Below, one piece after another: positions 16,701 through 24,515 of a stretch of 27,814 nt of DNA (position 1 is the stretch's first letter; every line of letters starts with the position of its first letter). This stretch comes from Candidatus Woesearchaeota archaeon (GTDB taxonomy: Archaea; Nanobdellota; Nanobdellia; Woesearchaeales; UBA10216), in contig JACPBT010000007.1 in the NCBI GenBank assembly GCA_016180145.1, positions 1 to 27,814 on the forward strand, read 5' to 3'. The notes under the pieces are model-generated. The model did not search any database. It worked only from the letters and a program-made list of their open reading frames with translations, and was not told the origin of the DNA. The translations under genes and the position numbers were made by a program.

Positions 16701-19700
16701 CGCTTTTGCAGTCCCTACTAAAAATGCTGATGCAGGCAAAACTATCTTCTTTGCTCTTGACGGCAGCGACTGGACGTATACTCTGGAAAAGGGCAAGGAT
16801 TTGCAGGTTCCAGCCTTCCCGGGCAAGGTTTTCAGCCTGCTGAGCGTTAATTATGACAAAGGAACTGCTCGGATAAGCATTGACGGCGTGGCTGATGATT
16901 TTCCTTTAAGCAATATGGTTGTAAGCGGCGATGTTGCGTTAAAATACCAGTCAGGCAATAGTGAAGCAGTGCATGTAACCATTTTCAAGGTAAAGCCTGT
17001 AACTGTTGTCCTTCCTTCAAATTCAAATGTGTGCCCAAAGCCTGTCGTGAAGAGCTGTGTCCTGAATCAGAAGACTGAGAAGGTTGATATTGTGGTTGAT
17101 TACAGCCCGAACATAAGAGACGTTAGTTATAATATCCTCTTCTGCGATTCTTCAGGCCAAAACTGCTTTTACAAAGGGTTTAGTGGAAAAGACGCTGTAG
17201 AATCTGAAGGTGGTGCAGTAATCACCACTAATGAAGCTGTCGGCTATACGTTTTATAATTCACTTTCTTCAGGACAATTCCAGCTTGACAAGACAAGGAT
17301 GAGGGTATCTTCATCAGACTCGTGCACTGCGCCAGGCGAGCCAAGCGAGCCTTTCGAGTGCGCGGTTAACAAGTGCGAGGGCTCCATCCCTTCAACGCAG
17401 TTCGACCAGAACGGGGATGGAGTTGTTGACTTTGCGGACATTGGGTTGTGTGGGAGGCAGCTTGGAGGGCCTGCTGCTGATGAAAAGTCCAGAAGCTGCG
17501 ACTTTGATGGCAACTGCGTGCTAGACGGCAAAGATGCTGCGCTGCATTACAGAGCCCTAGATAAAAAGAGCGTGGACGGGGTTCTTGAATCGCCCAACAT
17601 CAGGAGCGTTGAGTTTGACAGGAAGGTGTTTAAGGGAGACAAAGCAAAAATAAAGGTTGATTTGGTTGGGAAAGAGTTGAACCACATGTTCGTGGTCTCA
17701 AATGCCGGGATTGAACTTGTTGACTGCGGCCACAAAGAAACGTGCTCGGCGGACATTGAGTTTCCAACAGAAAACGTTGACATCCTGAAATTTGCAATAA
17801 TACCTACAGACTTAAGTGTACCTGCGCATTCATGGTTCTTTCCCGGGAAACTTATATGGTCTGGTTCTGAGGAGTCCAAGTTTGCCGCGCCGCGTTTAGC
17901 GAGCGGCGATCCTGACGCAGGTAAAAATATCGAACTTTCTGTCGTGAGTGTAGAACCTCATGCTGTTAACGTTCTTCTTAACGGAAAAGCCATCAGGCTT
18001 ATGGGCGGACAACCGTACTATGATAATGGAATTCTGATGGATCCTCGATTCTTCTCGCTTGATGTGGTGAACATTTATGTGGCTGAGGACAAGGACCTTC
18101 ACACCATAGAGGTGCTTCCGCCTCCAAAGCTTGCTGTTTCTCCTCCAAAAGGCCTTCCCAGCACTGTGTTTTCCTTAAAGGTGGATGCTGGCGCTCCAAA
18201 GCTGCCGGTTCTTGTTTTTGCCAACCGCGTTGGCAGCAAAAAAGGGAAACTTTCGCCACCGGAGCGGCCCATCGTGCTTTACGATGACGGCAGCCATAAT
18301 GATGAGGAAAATAATGATGGCGTATACGGCGCCAAGTGGGATTCGGCAGGCATGCCCGCAGGCATCTACTCCTTTGATTTAAGTGTTGGACTGCACTCGT
18401 TTGAGAATAACGCGCAGGCTGTAGTAAGCGTGCCTGACTCGGATTGCATTCCTATTGTTAAGGGCGGGGATTCTTCAAACGCTATTGACCTTGTTTTCGT
18501 GCCCAACCATTACAGTGCCGGTGAGCTTGACAGATTTGCATCAGATGTTTTGCCAAAGCATTACGGGATTATTCTTTCAGAGCAGCCGTTCGCCTCCTTT
18601 AAGAACCGATTTAATGTGTGGTACTTGAGAAATGCCGAACCTTTTGACTGTTCTTATTCAAAAGCTGGTGATTGCTCGGAACATTTCAAGAAGCAGGTTT
18701 CATCAGCCTGCGCTTTTTACGATAAGGTTCTGGTCATTGACAAGAATTCACTGGTTGAAGCAGGCGGCTATAGCTTCGGAATGGCAGGTAATTTCCAGGT
18801 TACCGGAGAAAGCTCAATGGCTAACTCTGAGGGCAGGACGCTTCACGAGTTCGGACACACTTTCGCAGGACTGGCTGACGAGTATGATGCCCCAAAGCGG
18901 GCATCTGACACTAAGGCTCCTAACTGTGATGTGACAGGCTGTTCAAAGTGGTGCGGCAAAGATGACAAACTTGCTGTCCCGAAATGCTTTGAGCTTAAAG
19001 ACAAGGCTTCCTGCGAGGCGAAGAAATATCATTACAGCTTTACGATTGAAGGGGCTGTTGGAAAGAGTGCTGATTATGGTTGTGTTTGGCGTGAGAAGGA
19101 CAGCGTCTGCGCTTTTCCCCATCTGGCTGATGTGAGCTTTGCTTCAAGCTGTGAGTCAGGAGCATCCTGCTATTACGGGTGCGGAGGGTATGGCGGTTTC
19201 CGCTCTTCAAAGTACAGCATTATGGGCGATGCGGCAGTGTCTGACTTTAACGACCTTTCCAAGCGGCACATTGAAAGTATTCTGAAATGCTGTTACTCTG
19301 CGCCTTCGTCAGATGCTGACAGGGCGGCTTGTCACGAGTGGAACAATAAGAATGGTGGAAAGTTTTCAAGCTGCGTTGCAGACATCCCTGAAGTAAAGGC
19401 TTCCCCTGCCACAGACTGCCTTGCTGTTAAAGGAACGCTTAAAATCAGCAAGAGTGAAAAGCTGTGCAACAGCATCTACGCTTCGTCCGGCGGTGCTGCA
19501 CCGCAGATACTGGTCTCTGGAAATGATATAGTGTTTGATTGCAATGGCGCATCGCTTAAAGGCGGCGGCTCTGGTGCTGCAATTGCGATTGAGAAATCAA
19601 GCAATGTTGAGGTAAGGAATTGCAAGGCTTCCGGTTATAAGTTCGGGCTTTACGCCAAAGACTCCAAAAATGTGAGGGTTCTGGACAGCGACTTTTCAGG

Positions 19701-20802
19701 AAATTTCAAGCTTGTTGACAGTTCATTATTCCTTCAGATTGAGAGGCGCGAGCCTTACGGCGGCGGCATCCTTTTTGAGAATGTTGCAGGAGGCCTTATT
19801 CAAAATAATATTCTGAGAAATCAGCAGGATGGCATCAGCTTTATTGATGTCACTGATGTTAAGGTGAAGGATAACAAGGCAGACCATAATGCCGGATGGG
19901 GAATTAAGCTCTATAACTCAAGGAAGAATACGATTGATGGGAATGACTTCAGCTATATTGCCCGGCCTTGCGACCAGGACTTCCCAAGCCAGCTTTGCCG
20001 CGATGCAGGCCTTGACTCAACAACGATTGGCTGCGGGTGTGATACTGCCTCGGTTTTGCTGGTTGCTTCCTCTAACGATAACGTGATTACCAGCAACGAC
20101 ATGCGCCACAGTGGGGATGGGCTGTTCATCCATGGAAGGCATGGCGGGCCAAGCAACAGCAACTATATTGCCAATAATGACGGTAGTTTCAGCCCGCATA
20201 ACGCGTTTGAGGCGGTTTTTGTTTCCGATAATGTCTTTGCGGATAATGTTGCCACTGGCAGCGATTACGGATTCTGGCTGAGCTACAGCAAAAACACCAA
20301 AGTGAAAGGCAATACGATATCAAACAACATTCATGATGGCATTGCCGCCAACAGGGCTTCCAGCCTTCAAATATCAGGAAACAAAATCAATTCAAATAAG
20401 GCGAGCGGTGTCCGCTTGTGGGAGGACAAGGCTGAAAGCGGTTACGAGTCTTTTGAGTCTGAAAAGAACGAGATTTCTGATAACACGATTTCGGATAATG
20501 CCTTTGCAGGGGTCTGGCTTCAGAACTCAGAATCAAGTCGTATAAGCAACAATGTTTTATCTGGAAATGGCGGGAAAACTTATGCTGCCATAACTCCATT
20601 CAAGGATACGGTAATTGCAGGCAATAATGTTGCTGGCAATGTTTTGCTGTTTTTTGACCCTGCACAGGGCGTTAAGGTTTCAGCGAAAGACAACTGGTGG
20701 GGAAGCACCAATGAAAAAGACTTTAAAAGCCGCATAATCAACGCAGATTATGCGCCGTGGCGTGCGCAGCCGGTTGAGGGAGCAGGAGGTGTTTCAAAAT
20801 GA
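13774..20802 (+). CDS. Giant secreted multidomain protein with M64-like metallopeptidase
   Basis: 2342 residues from GTG 13774 (GAGG ribosome site 10 bases upstream; a hydrophobic signal peptide ARALLLFLAISALAFAF follows). Order: cysteine-rich segments (30-205, with CGENDGCGGKC); two copies of a module of about 183 residues (about 207-571), each opening with a thrombospondin-1-like GGWSAWTSCS; MopE-like Asp-rich loops (about 575-650, DNDGDGYGTG, GGDCDD); CARDB-like domain (817-919, ending DESDESNNKF); dockerin-like calcium loops (about 1211-1264, DQNGDGVVDFADIGLCG). A peptidase domain follows (about 1558-1875) with zinc motif HEFGHTFAGLADEYD, H1691, E1692, H1695 and candidate third ligand D1702. 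A right-handed beta-helix with NosD-like repeats ends it (about 1890-2330). M64 peptidases are secreted zinc enzymes. No C-terminal anchor; the overlapping next gene may supply it. Confidence 0.9.
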   Translation: MARALLLFLAISALAFAFSSVDVSADFACASSCSDGSSSSLCQASDLTGNSFGDGETTCTYESCSSCQFGCNGGVCNAAPCSPNCVGKVCGENDGCGGKCETTGFGQNCAYGGNCGGVDKCGQSCGTLKIGVPGECGTPLPPPPPAPVAPSCSGSGGYCGPGGSSCCSGLVCGDGDYCQEAAYCGNSVCEAGESCSNCQSDCGSCCSPVSGGWSAWTSCSKSCGGGSQTRTCNNPVPSCGGSGCVGEPSKLCNTQACAPSCISEGGDCEATSCCSGLTCVSSADGTVNTCKKSAVTCTASAWSCSGFPKECPASGVMKQTCTLIDSTCTAPDNAKPITSKSCTPPVKEECGGSGQKCCSGNTCSAGLKCDSLLVGGLVVGGVCKAPVSCSSVAGGWSAWTSCSKPCGGGTQTRSCTNPVPSCGGTSCTGDSLKSCNTQACAPSCVADGGDCEATSCCSGLTCVSSADGTVNICKKPASVCTASAWSCSGFPKECPASGVMIQSCTLIDSSCTTPDNVKPITSKSCTPPVKEECGGSGQKCCSGNTCSSGLKCDALPVGGVIVGGICKVPVADCLDVDGDGFGKGCSKGEDCSDIDASRWQVLNGYVDNDGDGYGTGSPVPVCSGASLPLGYSVKGGDCDDFNAKLAADCPVAVVPFVPPVISAVAVVNLGSASSAEGFMSLISGRIVLGMGWITGRAVLAAPSASGSVSDAYELSFTLDPLPTKDYYVLLQYRKKDTSTWGDFGQAVAIEKIDSKFINGNTVKFQIKPSWFIKEAGVYEFRIVGAVFPPSSAKFDSESRPYAELRLESAGDATAASKPDLVIESVTFEEDETTHIIANVVWKNLGAAIPADSPFGLSVIDPPGPATFVRPDFSGFSQLLLSAKLYGKIYGKKVTFLIDFDNRFDESDESNNKFEAVMKLDAADSAAADALDVPATVFAGENIKISIKNGLIKADTRLFSGVGPILPFYGECGSNPCAFAVPTKNADAGKTIFFALDGSDWTYTLEKGKDLQVPAFPGKVFSLLSVNYDKGTARISIDGVADDFPLSNMVVSGDVALKYQSGNSEAVHVTIFKVKPVTVVLPSNSNVCPKPVVKSCVLNQKTEKVDIVVDYSPNIRDVSYNILFCDSSGQNCFYKGFSGKDAVESEGGAVITTNEAVGYTFYNSLSSGQFQLDKTRMRVSSSDSCTAPGEPSEPFECAVNKCEGSIPSTQFDQNGDGVVDFADIGLCGRQLGGPAADEKSRSCDFDGNCVLDGKDAALHYRALDKKSVDGVLESPNIRSVEFDRKVFKGDKAKIKVDLVGKELNHMFVVSNAGIELVDCGHKETCSADIEFPTENVDILKFAIIPTDLSVPAHSWFFPGKLIWSGSEESKFAAPRLASGDPDAGKNIELSVVSVEPHAVNVLLNGKAIRLMGGQPYYDNGILMDPRFFSLDVVNIYVAEDKDLHTIEVLPPPKLAVSPPKGLPSTVFSLKVDAGAPKLPVLVFANRVGSKKGKLSPPERPIVLYDDGSHNDEENNDGVYGAKWDSAGMPAGIYSFDLSVGLHSFENNAQAVVSVPDSDCIPIVKGGDSSNAIDLVFVPNHYSAGELDRFASDVLPKHYGIILSEQPFASFKNRFNVWYLRNAEPFDCSYSKAGDCSEHFKKQVSSACAFYDKVLVIDKNSLVEAGGYSFGMAGNFQVTGESSMANSEGRTLHEFGHTFAGLADEYDAPKRASDTKAPNCDVTGCSKWCGKDDKLAVPKCFELKDKASCEAKKYHYSFTIEGAVGKSADYGCVWREKDSVCAFPHLADVSFASSCESGASCYYGCGGYGGFRSSKYSIMGDAAVSDFNDLSKRHIESILKCCYSAPSSDADRAACHEWNNKNGGKFSSCVADIPEVKASPATDCLAVKGTLKISKSEKLCNSIYASSGGAAPQILVSGNDIVFDCNGASLKGGGSGAAIAIEKSSNVEVRNCKASGYKFGLYAKDSKNVRVLDSDFSGNFKLVDSSLFLQIERREPYGGGILFENVAGGLIQNNILRNQQDGISFIDVTDVKVKDNKADHNAGWGIKLYNSRKNTIDGNDFSYIARPCDQDFPSQLCRDAGLDSTTIGCGCDTASVLLVASSNDNVITSNDMRHSGDGLFIHGRHGGPSNSNYIANNDGSFSPHNAFEAVFVSDNVFADNVATGSDYGFWLSYSKNTKVKGNTISNNIHDGIAANRASSLQISGNKINSNKASGVRLWEDKAESGYESFESEKNEISDNTISDNAFAGVWLQNSESSRISNNVLSGNGGKTYAAITPFKDTVIAGNNVAGNVLLFFDPAQGVKVSAKDNWWGSTNEKDFKSRIINADYAPWRAQPVEGAGGVSK
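14392..15486 (+). repeat. Tandem duplication of a 549-base coding unit
   Basis: Two in-frame copies (about 14392-14940 and 14941-15486) inside the giant gene encode near-identical 183-residue modules. Long stretches are almost unchanged at the DNA level, for example GACTGCGAAGCTACAAGC in both. The offset between matching bases is 549. The similarity fades at the MopE-like region. Confidence 0.85.
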
Positions 20803-21515
20803 AGCTTTTGTTACTATTCGCAATTTTACTCCTATGCTCTGTTTCGGTGTTTGCCGCAGAAGGCAATTTTTACGAATTCGTCGTATCAAAGGATGGGAAT
20901 ACGCTTAACGTCAGCGATGTTGTCCTTAAGAGCGGCGAGGTTCCGGTAATGATTAATGATTTTTCTGATTACCGTTTGGCACTTGTTGATAGTAAAGATA
21001 ATAAGCTGTATGAGTTCGGGTTCACCTTTGATACTGGTTTTTCAGGTGAAGTTTTTGGCGAAACAGGAAGTATTGCCCCTGCCGAAGGAAGCGCTTCCCT
21101 ATCTTCCGTAGTGCTTTCTGTGCCTTATTTTCCCAAAGGCCAGCGCATGCTCATTTATGACAACACAGGGGCTAAGATTCTTGAGATACCAGTCGCCCAC
21201 TTCGCCAACCTCTGCAACGACGGCGTTTGCCAGGATTCTGAGTCTTATGAGTCTTGCCAAGCTGACTGCCCGTCAGGAGGAGAAGACGACTACTGCGATT
21301 CTGTTGCTGACGGCAGGTGCGATGTTGACTGTGCTGGCTGGAAAGGGAAGGATTCTGACTGTGCTGATGAGGCCGGCGTTGAGCCTGCACAGAGCGGCAG
21401 CAACTTTGCCTTCAACACGCGCATGCTTGTCATTCTCGGAGGGGTGATTACAGCTATATCCGGGATGGTTGTGCTGTTCGCGAGGCTCAGAAACCGCAAA
21501 GAGGGCAAGAGTTAG
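20799..21515 (+). CDS. Membrane-anchored secreted partner of the giant peptidase protein
   Basis: 238 residues; start ATG 20799 overlaps the stop of the giant gene by four bases (ATGA), so translation is coupled. A signal peptide (MKLLLLFAILLLCSVSVFAA) is followed by a beta-rich domain to about 130. A cysteine cluster (about 137-190, CNDGVCQDSESYESC and CDSVADGRCDVDC) comes next, then a C-terminal membrane helix (MLVILGGVITAISGMVVLF) and a basic cytoplasmic tail RLRNRKEGKS. The cysteine pattern matches CGNSVCEAGESCSNC near residue 183 of the giant protein, which supports a shared surface complex. The core domain resembles no family I can name. Topology: outside-facing, single-pass. Confidence 0.85.
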   Translation: MKLLLLFAILLLCSVSVFAAEGNFYEFVVSKDGNTLNVSDVVLKSGEVPVMINDFSDYRLALVDSKDNKLYEFGFTFDTGFSGEVFGETGSIAPAEGSASLSSVVLSVPYFPKGQRMLIYDNTGAKILEIPVAHFANLCNDGVCQDSESYESCQADCPSGGEDDYCDSVADGRCDVDCAGWKGKDSDCADEAGVEPAQSGSNFAFNTRMLVILGGVITAISGMVVLFARLRNRKEGKS

Positions 21516-21580
21516 CGGAGCAAAGCAAAAAGATATGAGTTTCCACGCAACGTCGGAAAAACCAGAGCAGAAACGGCAAA

Positions 21581-21592
21581 GGTTAAATATGC
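21581..21592 (+). promoter_or_regulatory. TATA box of the transglutaminase-like gene
   Basis: GGTTAAATATGC is centred about 25 bases before ATG 21611. The in-frame ATG at 21593 would fall inside this element's leaderless transcript region, so the later ATG is preferred. Confidence 0.55.
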
Positions 21593-21610
21593 ATGAGATA
21601 TACTGATGCC

Positions 21611-23575
21611 ATGAAAAAAGTTACGGCGTTAACTGCAATACTACTGCTTCAGGCACTCACAGCAGCAGCAATAACCGAAGACCGCGAAACAATATACGGA
21701 AGCGAGCAGCTACTGCTACAGGCAGGCATAACAGGCACGTTTGAACTACAGGCTGAGTCTTCTGACTACAAGGCAGACTACGTCCAGGCAAACCTCACCA
21801 TATTCCCAAAACAAAGCGGATTCCAGGAAGCCACATTCACAAGGCTTGAACCCAAACCAGAAACAGGAAAAGACTACCTTTTATTCAAATGGGCGAATCC
21901 TGCCCCGGGACATTACGAGTTCACTGCAAATGCCGAAGTAATAACAAGAAACACGGCAGTGCCTGTAACAGACAAAGTGCAGTTCCCACTGAAGCAAACT
22001 GACGACAACCTGAAAGCATACACACAGCCATCAAAATACATAGACTCTGAAGACAAAGACATCATAAGCCTTGCGTCATCATTAGCAGCAGGGGAAGACG
22101 ACCAGTATGTGGTTGTATACAAGCTTGCAGAATGGAGCAACCGCAACATAAAATACGACCTCAGCACACTGACAGAAAGCACAAGCCTCCCTGCAAGCTG
22201 GGTCCTGAGAAACAGGCAGGGCGTATGCGACGAGCTGACAAACCTATTCATAGCGCTGAACAGGGCGCTGGGAATACCTGCAAGATTCGTATCAGGCATA
22301 GCATACACAGACTCAGAGCTGTTCCCTGAAAGGTGGGGATTCCACGGATGGGCAGAGGTATACTTCCCGGGATACGGATGGGTGCCATTTGACGTAACAT
22401 ACGGACAATTCGGCTTTGTAGATGCGGGACACATAAAAATGGCAGAAACAGCAGACATATCAGAAACAACAACCAACTACCAATGGAAAGGAATAGACAT
22501 AAAAGTGCAAACAGGAAAGATAAAACCGAAAATAGAAGTAAAAGAGGCAACAGGAGACTTCAACTACGGACTATCACTCAAATCAAAAGCGCTAAAGGAT
22601 TCAGTCGGATTCGGCTCATACAACATAGAAGAAGTGGAAATAACAAACCTGCTTAACCAATACGCAGTAGCAGAACTTATACACTCAAACACAGAAGGGC
22701 TAAAGCTGGAAGGCGCAAACAAGAGAGACGTGCTTCTTAAGCCAAAAGAAAAGAAAACAGAATACTTCATATTAAGAGTGGCAGACAACCTGAATGAAGG
22801 ACTCATATACACATTCCCGCTAAAAGTCCAGGCACACCTCACAGAAGCAGAAACAAAATTCACAGCAAACAGCAACGGCGAAAGCTTTGGAAAAGGCGAG
22901 CTTCAGGCACTGATGAAAGAAGAAAACCCGGAAAAAACCTACTCAAGAAGCATAACCCTTGAATGCCGCCAAAACAAAAAAGAGCTTTACACATACGAAA
23001 CAGCAGAGATAGCCTGCAAAGCAACAAACACAGGAAATGTCGCACTGGAAAACCTGAAATTCTGCCACGAGGAATGCGAAAGGTTTTCCTTAGGCATAAC
23101 ACGAAGCCAGGAATTCAACTTCACAAAAAAATTCGGCAAAGCAGGAACAAACAGAGCAAAAGCAACAGTTGAAGAGGGCAATGCCGCAAAGACAGAATAC
23201 ATTGAGTTCAACGTGCTTGACGAGCCATCAATACAACTGAAAGAAGCAACTTACCCCAAACTGGCAACATTCAATGAAAAATTTGAAATCACACTGAGCG
23301 CGAAAAAGACTTCAACAACAACACCGCTAAACACCAAAATAGAAATAAAAAAGCTAAACGCCATGTTTGACATAGGGCGAATGGAAAACAACCAAAGACT
23401 AAAAACAGAAGCAAACGCTATAAAACTCAACGAAGGACAAAACAACATAACAATAACAGCCTCATTTGAAGACGCCAACGGGAAAAGGTATCTGGAAGAA
23501 GAAACAATCACGATAGAAGTAAAAAAAATGGGCTTAATGCAAAAAATACAAAAATTCCTCATAAAACTGTTCTGA
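21611..23575 (+). CDS. Secreted transglutaminase-like (papain-fold) protein
   Basis: 654 residues from ATG 21611. Signal peptide MKKVTALTAILLLQALTAAA, then a beta domain to about 130. The transglutaminase core has C206 in RQGVCDELTNLF, H245 in GFHGWAEVYF and D261 in WVPFDVTYG, a complete Cys-His-Asp triad in the expected order and spacing. Family members cross-link, hydrolyse or transfer acyl groups at glutamine or peptide bonds; many archaeal members are uncharacterised. C-terminal Ig-like repeats (from about 300, with CARDB-like signature KATNTGNVALENLKF) and an end segment MGLMQKIQKFLIKLF follow. No membrane anchor is clear. The codons are A/C-rich (GCA, ACA, ATA), the opposite of the giant gene next door. 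It ends 17 bases inside the convergent gene. Confidence 0.9.
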   Translation: MKKVTALTAILLLQALTAAAITEDRETIYGSEQLLLQAGITGTFELQAESSDYKADYVQANLTIFPKQSGFQEATFTRLEPKPETGKDYLLFKWANPAPGHYEFTANAEVITRNTAVPVTDKVQFPLKQTDDNLKAYTQPSKYIDSEDKDIISLASSLAAGEDDQYVVVYKLAEWSNRNIKYDLSTLTESTSLPASWVLRNRQGVCDELTNLFIALNRALGIPARFVSGIAYTDSELFPERWGFHGWAEVYFPGYGWVPFDVTYGQFGFVDAGHIKMAETADISETTTNYQWKGIDIKVQTGKIKPKIEVKEATGDFNYGLSLKSKALKDSVGFGSYNIEEVEITNLLNQYAVAELIHSNTEGLKLEGANKRDVLLKPKEKKTEYFILRVADNLNEGLIYTFPLKVQAHLTEAETKFTANSNGESFGKGELQALMKEENPEKTYSRSITLECRQNKKELYTYETAEIACKATNTGNVALENLKFCHEECERFSLGITRSQEFNFTKKFGKAGTNRAKATVEEGNAAKTEYIEFNVLDEPSIQLKEATYPKLATFNEKFEITLSAKKTSTTTPLNTKIEIKKLNAMFDIGRMENNQRLKTEANAIKLNEGQNNITITASFEDANGKRYLEEETITIEVKKMGLMQKIQKFLIKLF

Positions 23576-24035
23576 CAAGGTAAAGAGCCTCAAGCGCCAC
23601 AGCAACAAAAACAAAATAAGAATAACGCCGCCCAACCATCAAAATGGCGCGAACAATGCGCCACTCATTCTTCCGAACAACAAACAAGCTGCCAGCAGGA
23701 AACCCGTAAAGAAAAACAAGAACAGAAACAGCAAAAAGGCTTTGCGAAGAGTGGGCAAGCAAAAAAAAGAAAACAGCAAGAAAAGGATAAAAATCAAACT
23801 TCCAAAACAAAAGAAAGGGAAAAAGGGCGACATAGGCAGCAATCCTCAACAGAAGGGAAACGCTGAAGTAATCAAGGGCAAAAGCGGCAACAGCTGCAAA
23901 CAAAACCGCCTGAATCAAAGGAAAATACTTTCTGGCAGTCGGCATCTCCTCCCTCGCAGAACATGCAAGAAAAGCGCCAACAAGAACACCTGAAAAGGTA
24001 ACAAAAACAGCAAGCAAATACTGAACAAGAGTCAT
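23559..24035 (-). CDS. Small integral membrane protein
   Basis: 158 residues with about five membrane helices: MTLVQYLLAVFVTFSGVLVG, LIQAVLFAAVAAFAL, LLLRIAAYVALFPFLLFW, YPFLAVFFFLLAHSS and YSYFVFVAVALEALYLV. Only short charged loops (CSAREEMPTARKY, RKNEWRIVRAIL). No family recognised. It starts with ATG overlapping the RpiB stop by four bases, so it is the third gene of the transporter-isomerase operon. It overlaps the convergent transglutaminase-like gene by 17 bases at the 3' end. Confidence 0.8.
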   Translation of the reverse strand: MTLVQYLLAVFVTFSGVLVGAFLACSAREEMPTARKYFPLIQAVLFAAVAAFALDYFSVSLLLRIAAYVALFPFLLFWKFDFYPFLAVFFFLLAHSSQSLFAVSVLVFLYGFPAGSLFVVRKNEWRIVRAILMVGRRYSYFVFVAVALEALYLVRTVL

Positions 24036-24505
24036 TTTTCCATATCCATAATCTTCTTCAACCTGCGCGTGTGGCGCTCCTCATTGCTGTAAGGAGTCTC
24101 CAGCCAAACTTTTACAATACCCTTCGCAGCCTCAAGAGAGGTCCAGTCCCCTGAAAGGGCGAGGATGTTTGCAGCATTATGCTCCCTTGAGTGGCTTGCT
24201 GACAACTCATCAAAAGCAGAAACAGCACGAACACCCTTAACCTTATTGGCAGCAATCACCATGCCAGCAGCAGAACGGCATAACAAAATGCCAGCAACCT
24301 TTGGAAACTCCCCAATACCTGAAGCCATGCCAACAGCAGCAGCAACCTTAAAAGCATAATCAGGATAATCACAACTCTCCTCAGAATGAGTGCCAACATC
24401 TTCAACAAGGTAGCCAAGTTGCTTCAAGAACGGCTTCAACTCTTCCTTCAGCCTGAAACCACCATGGTCAGAACCAATAACGACTTTAGGCTTCTTCTGC
24501 TCCAT
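24032..24505 (-). CDS. rpiB: Ribose-5-phosphate isomerase B-like (RpiB/LacAB family)
   Basis: 157 residues from ATG 24505, fixed by ribosome site GAGGTG just upstream; the frame extends further but without a signal. RpiB interconverts ribose 5-phosphate and ribulose 5-phosphate. Seen: GSDHGG with D13 and H14, active-site cysteine C76 in GILLCRSAAGMVIAANK, EHNAANILALSGD with H109 and N110, and ERHTRRLKKI near the end. The glycine-rich CGTGIG of textbook RpiB reads CRSAAG here, so substrate choice (another phosphosugar, as in LacAB) is open. A short insertion, GIGEFPKV, lies between helices. Second gene of the operon. Confidence 0.9.
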   Translation of the reverse strand: MEQKKPKVVIGSDHGGFRLKEELKPFLKQLGYLVEDVGTHSEESCDYPDYAFKVAAAVGMASGIGEFPKVAGILLCRSAAGMVIAANKVKGVRAVSAFDELSASHSREHNAANILALSGDWTSLEAAKGIVKVWLETPYSNEERHTRRLKKIMDMEK

Positions 24506-24515
24506 AAAAAACACC

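Noticed and set aside
21913..22476. Minus-strand open frame of 187 codons
   Set aside because: It lies opposite the transglutaminase catalytic core, which has a full triad; no promoter or ribosome site.
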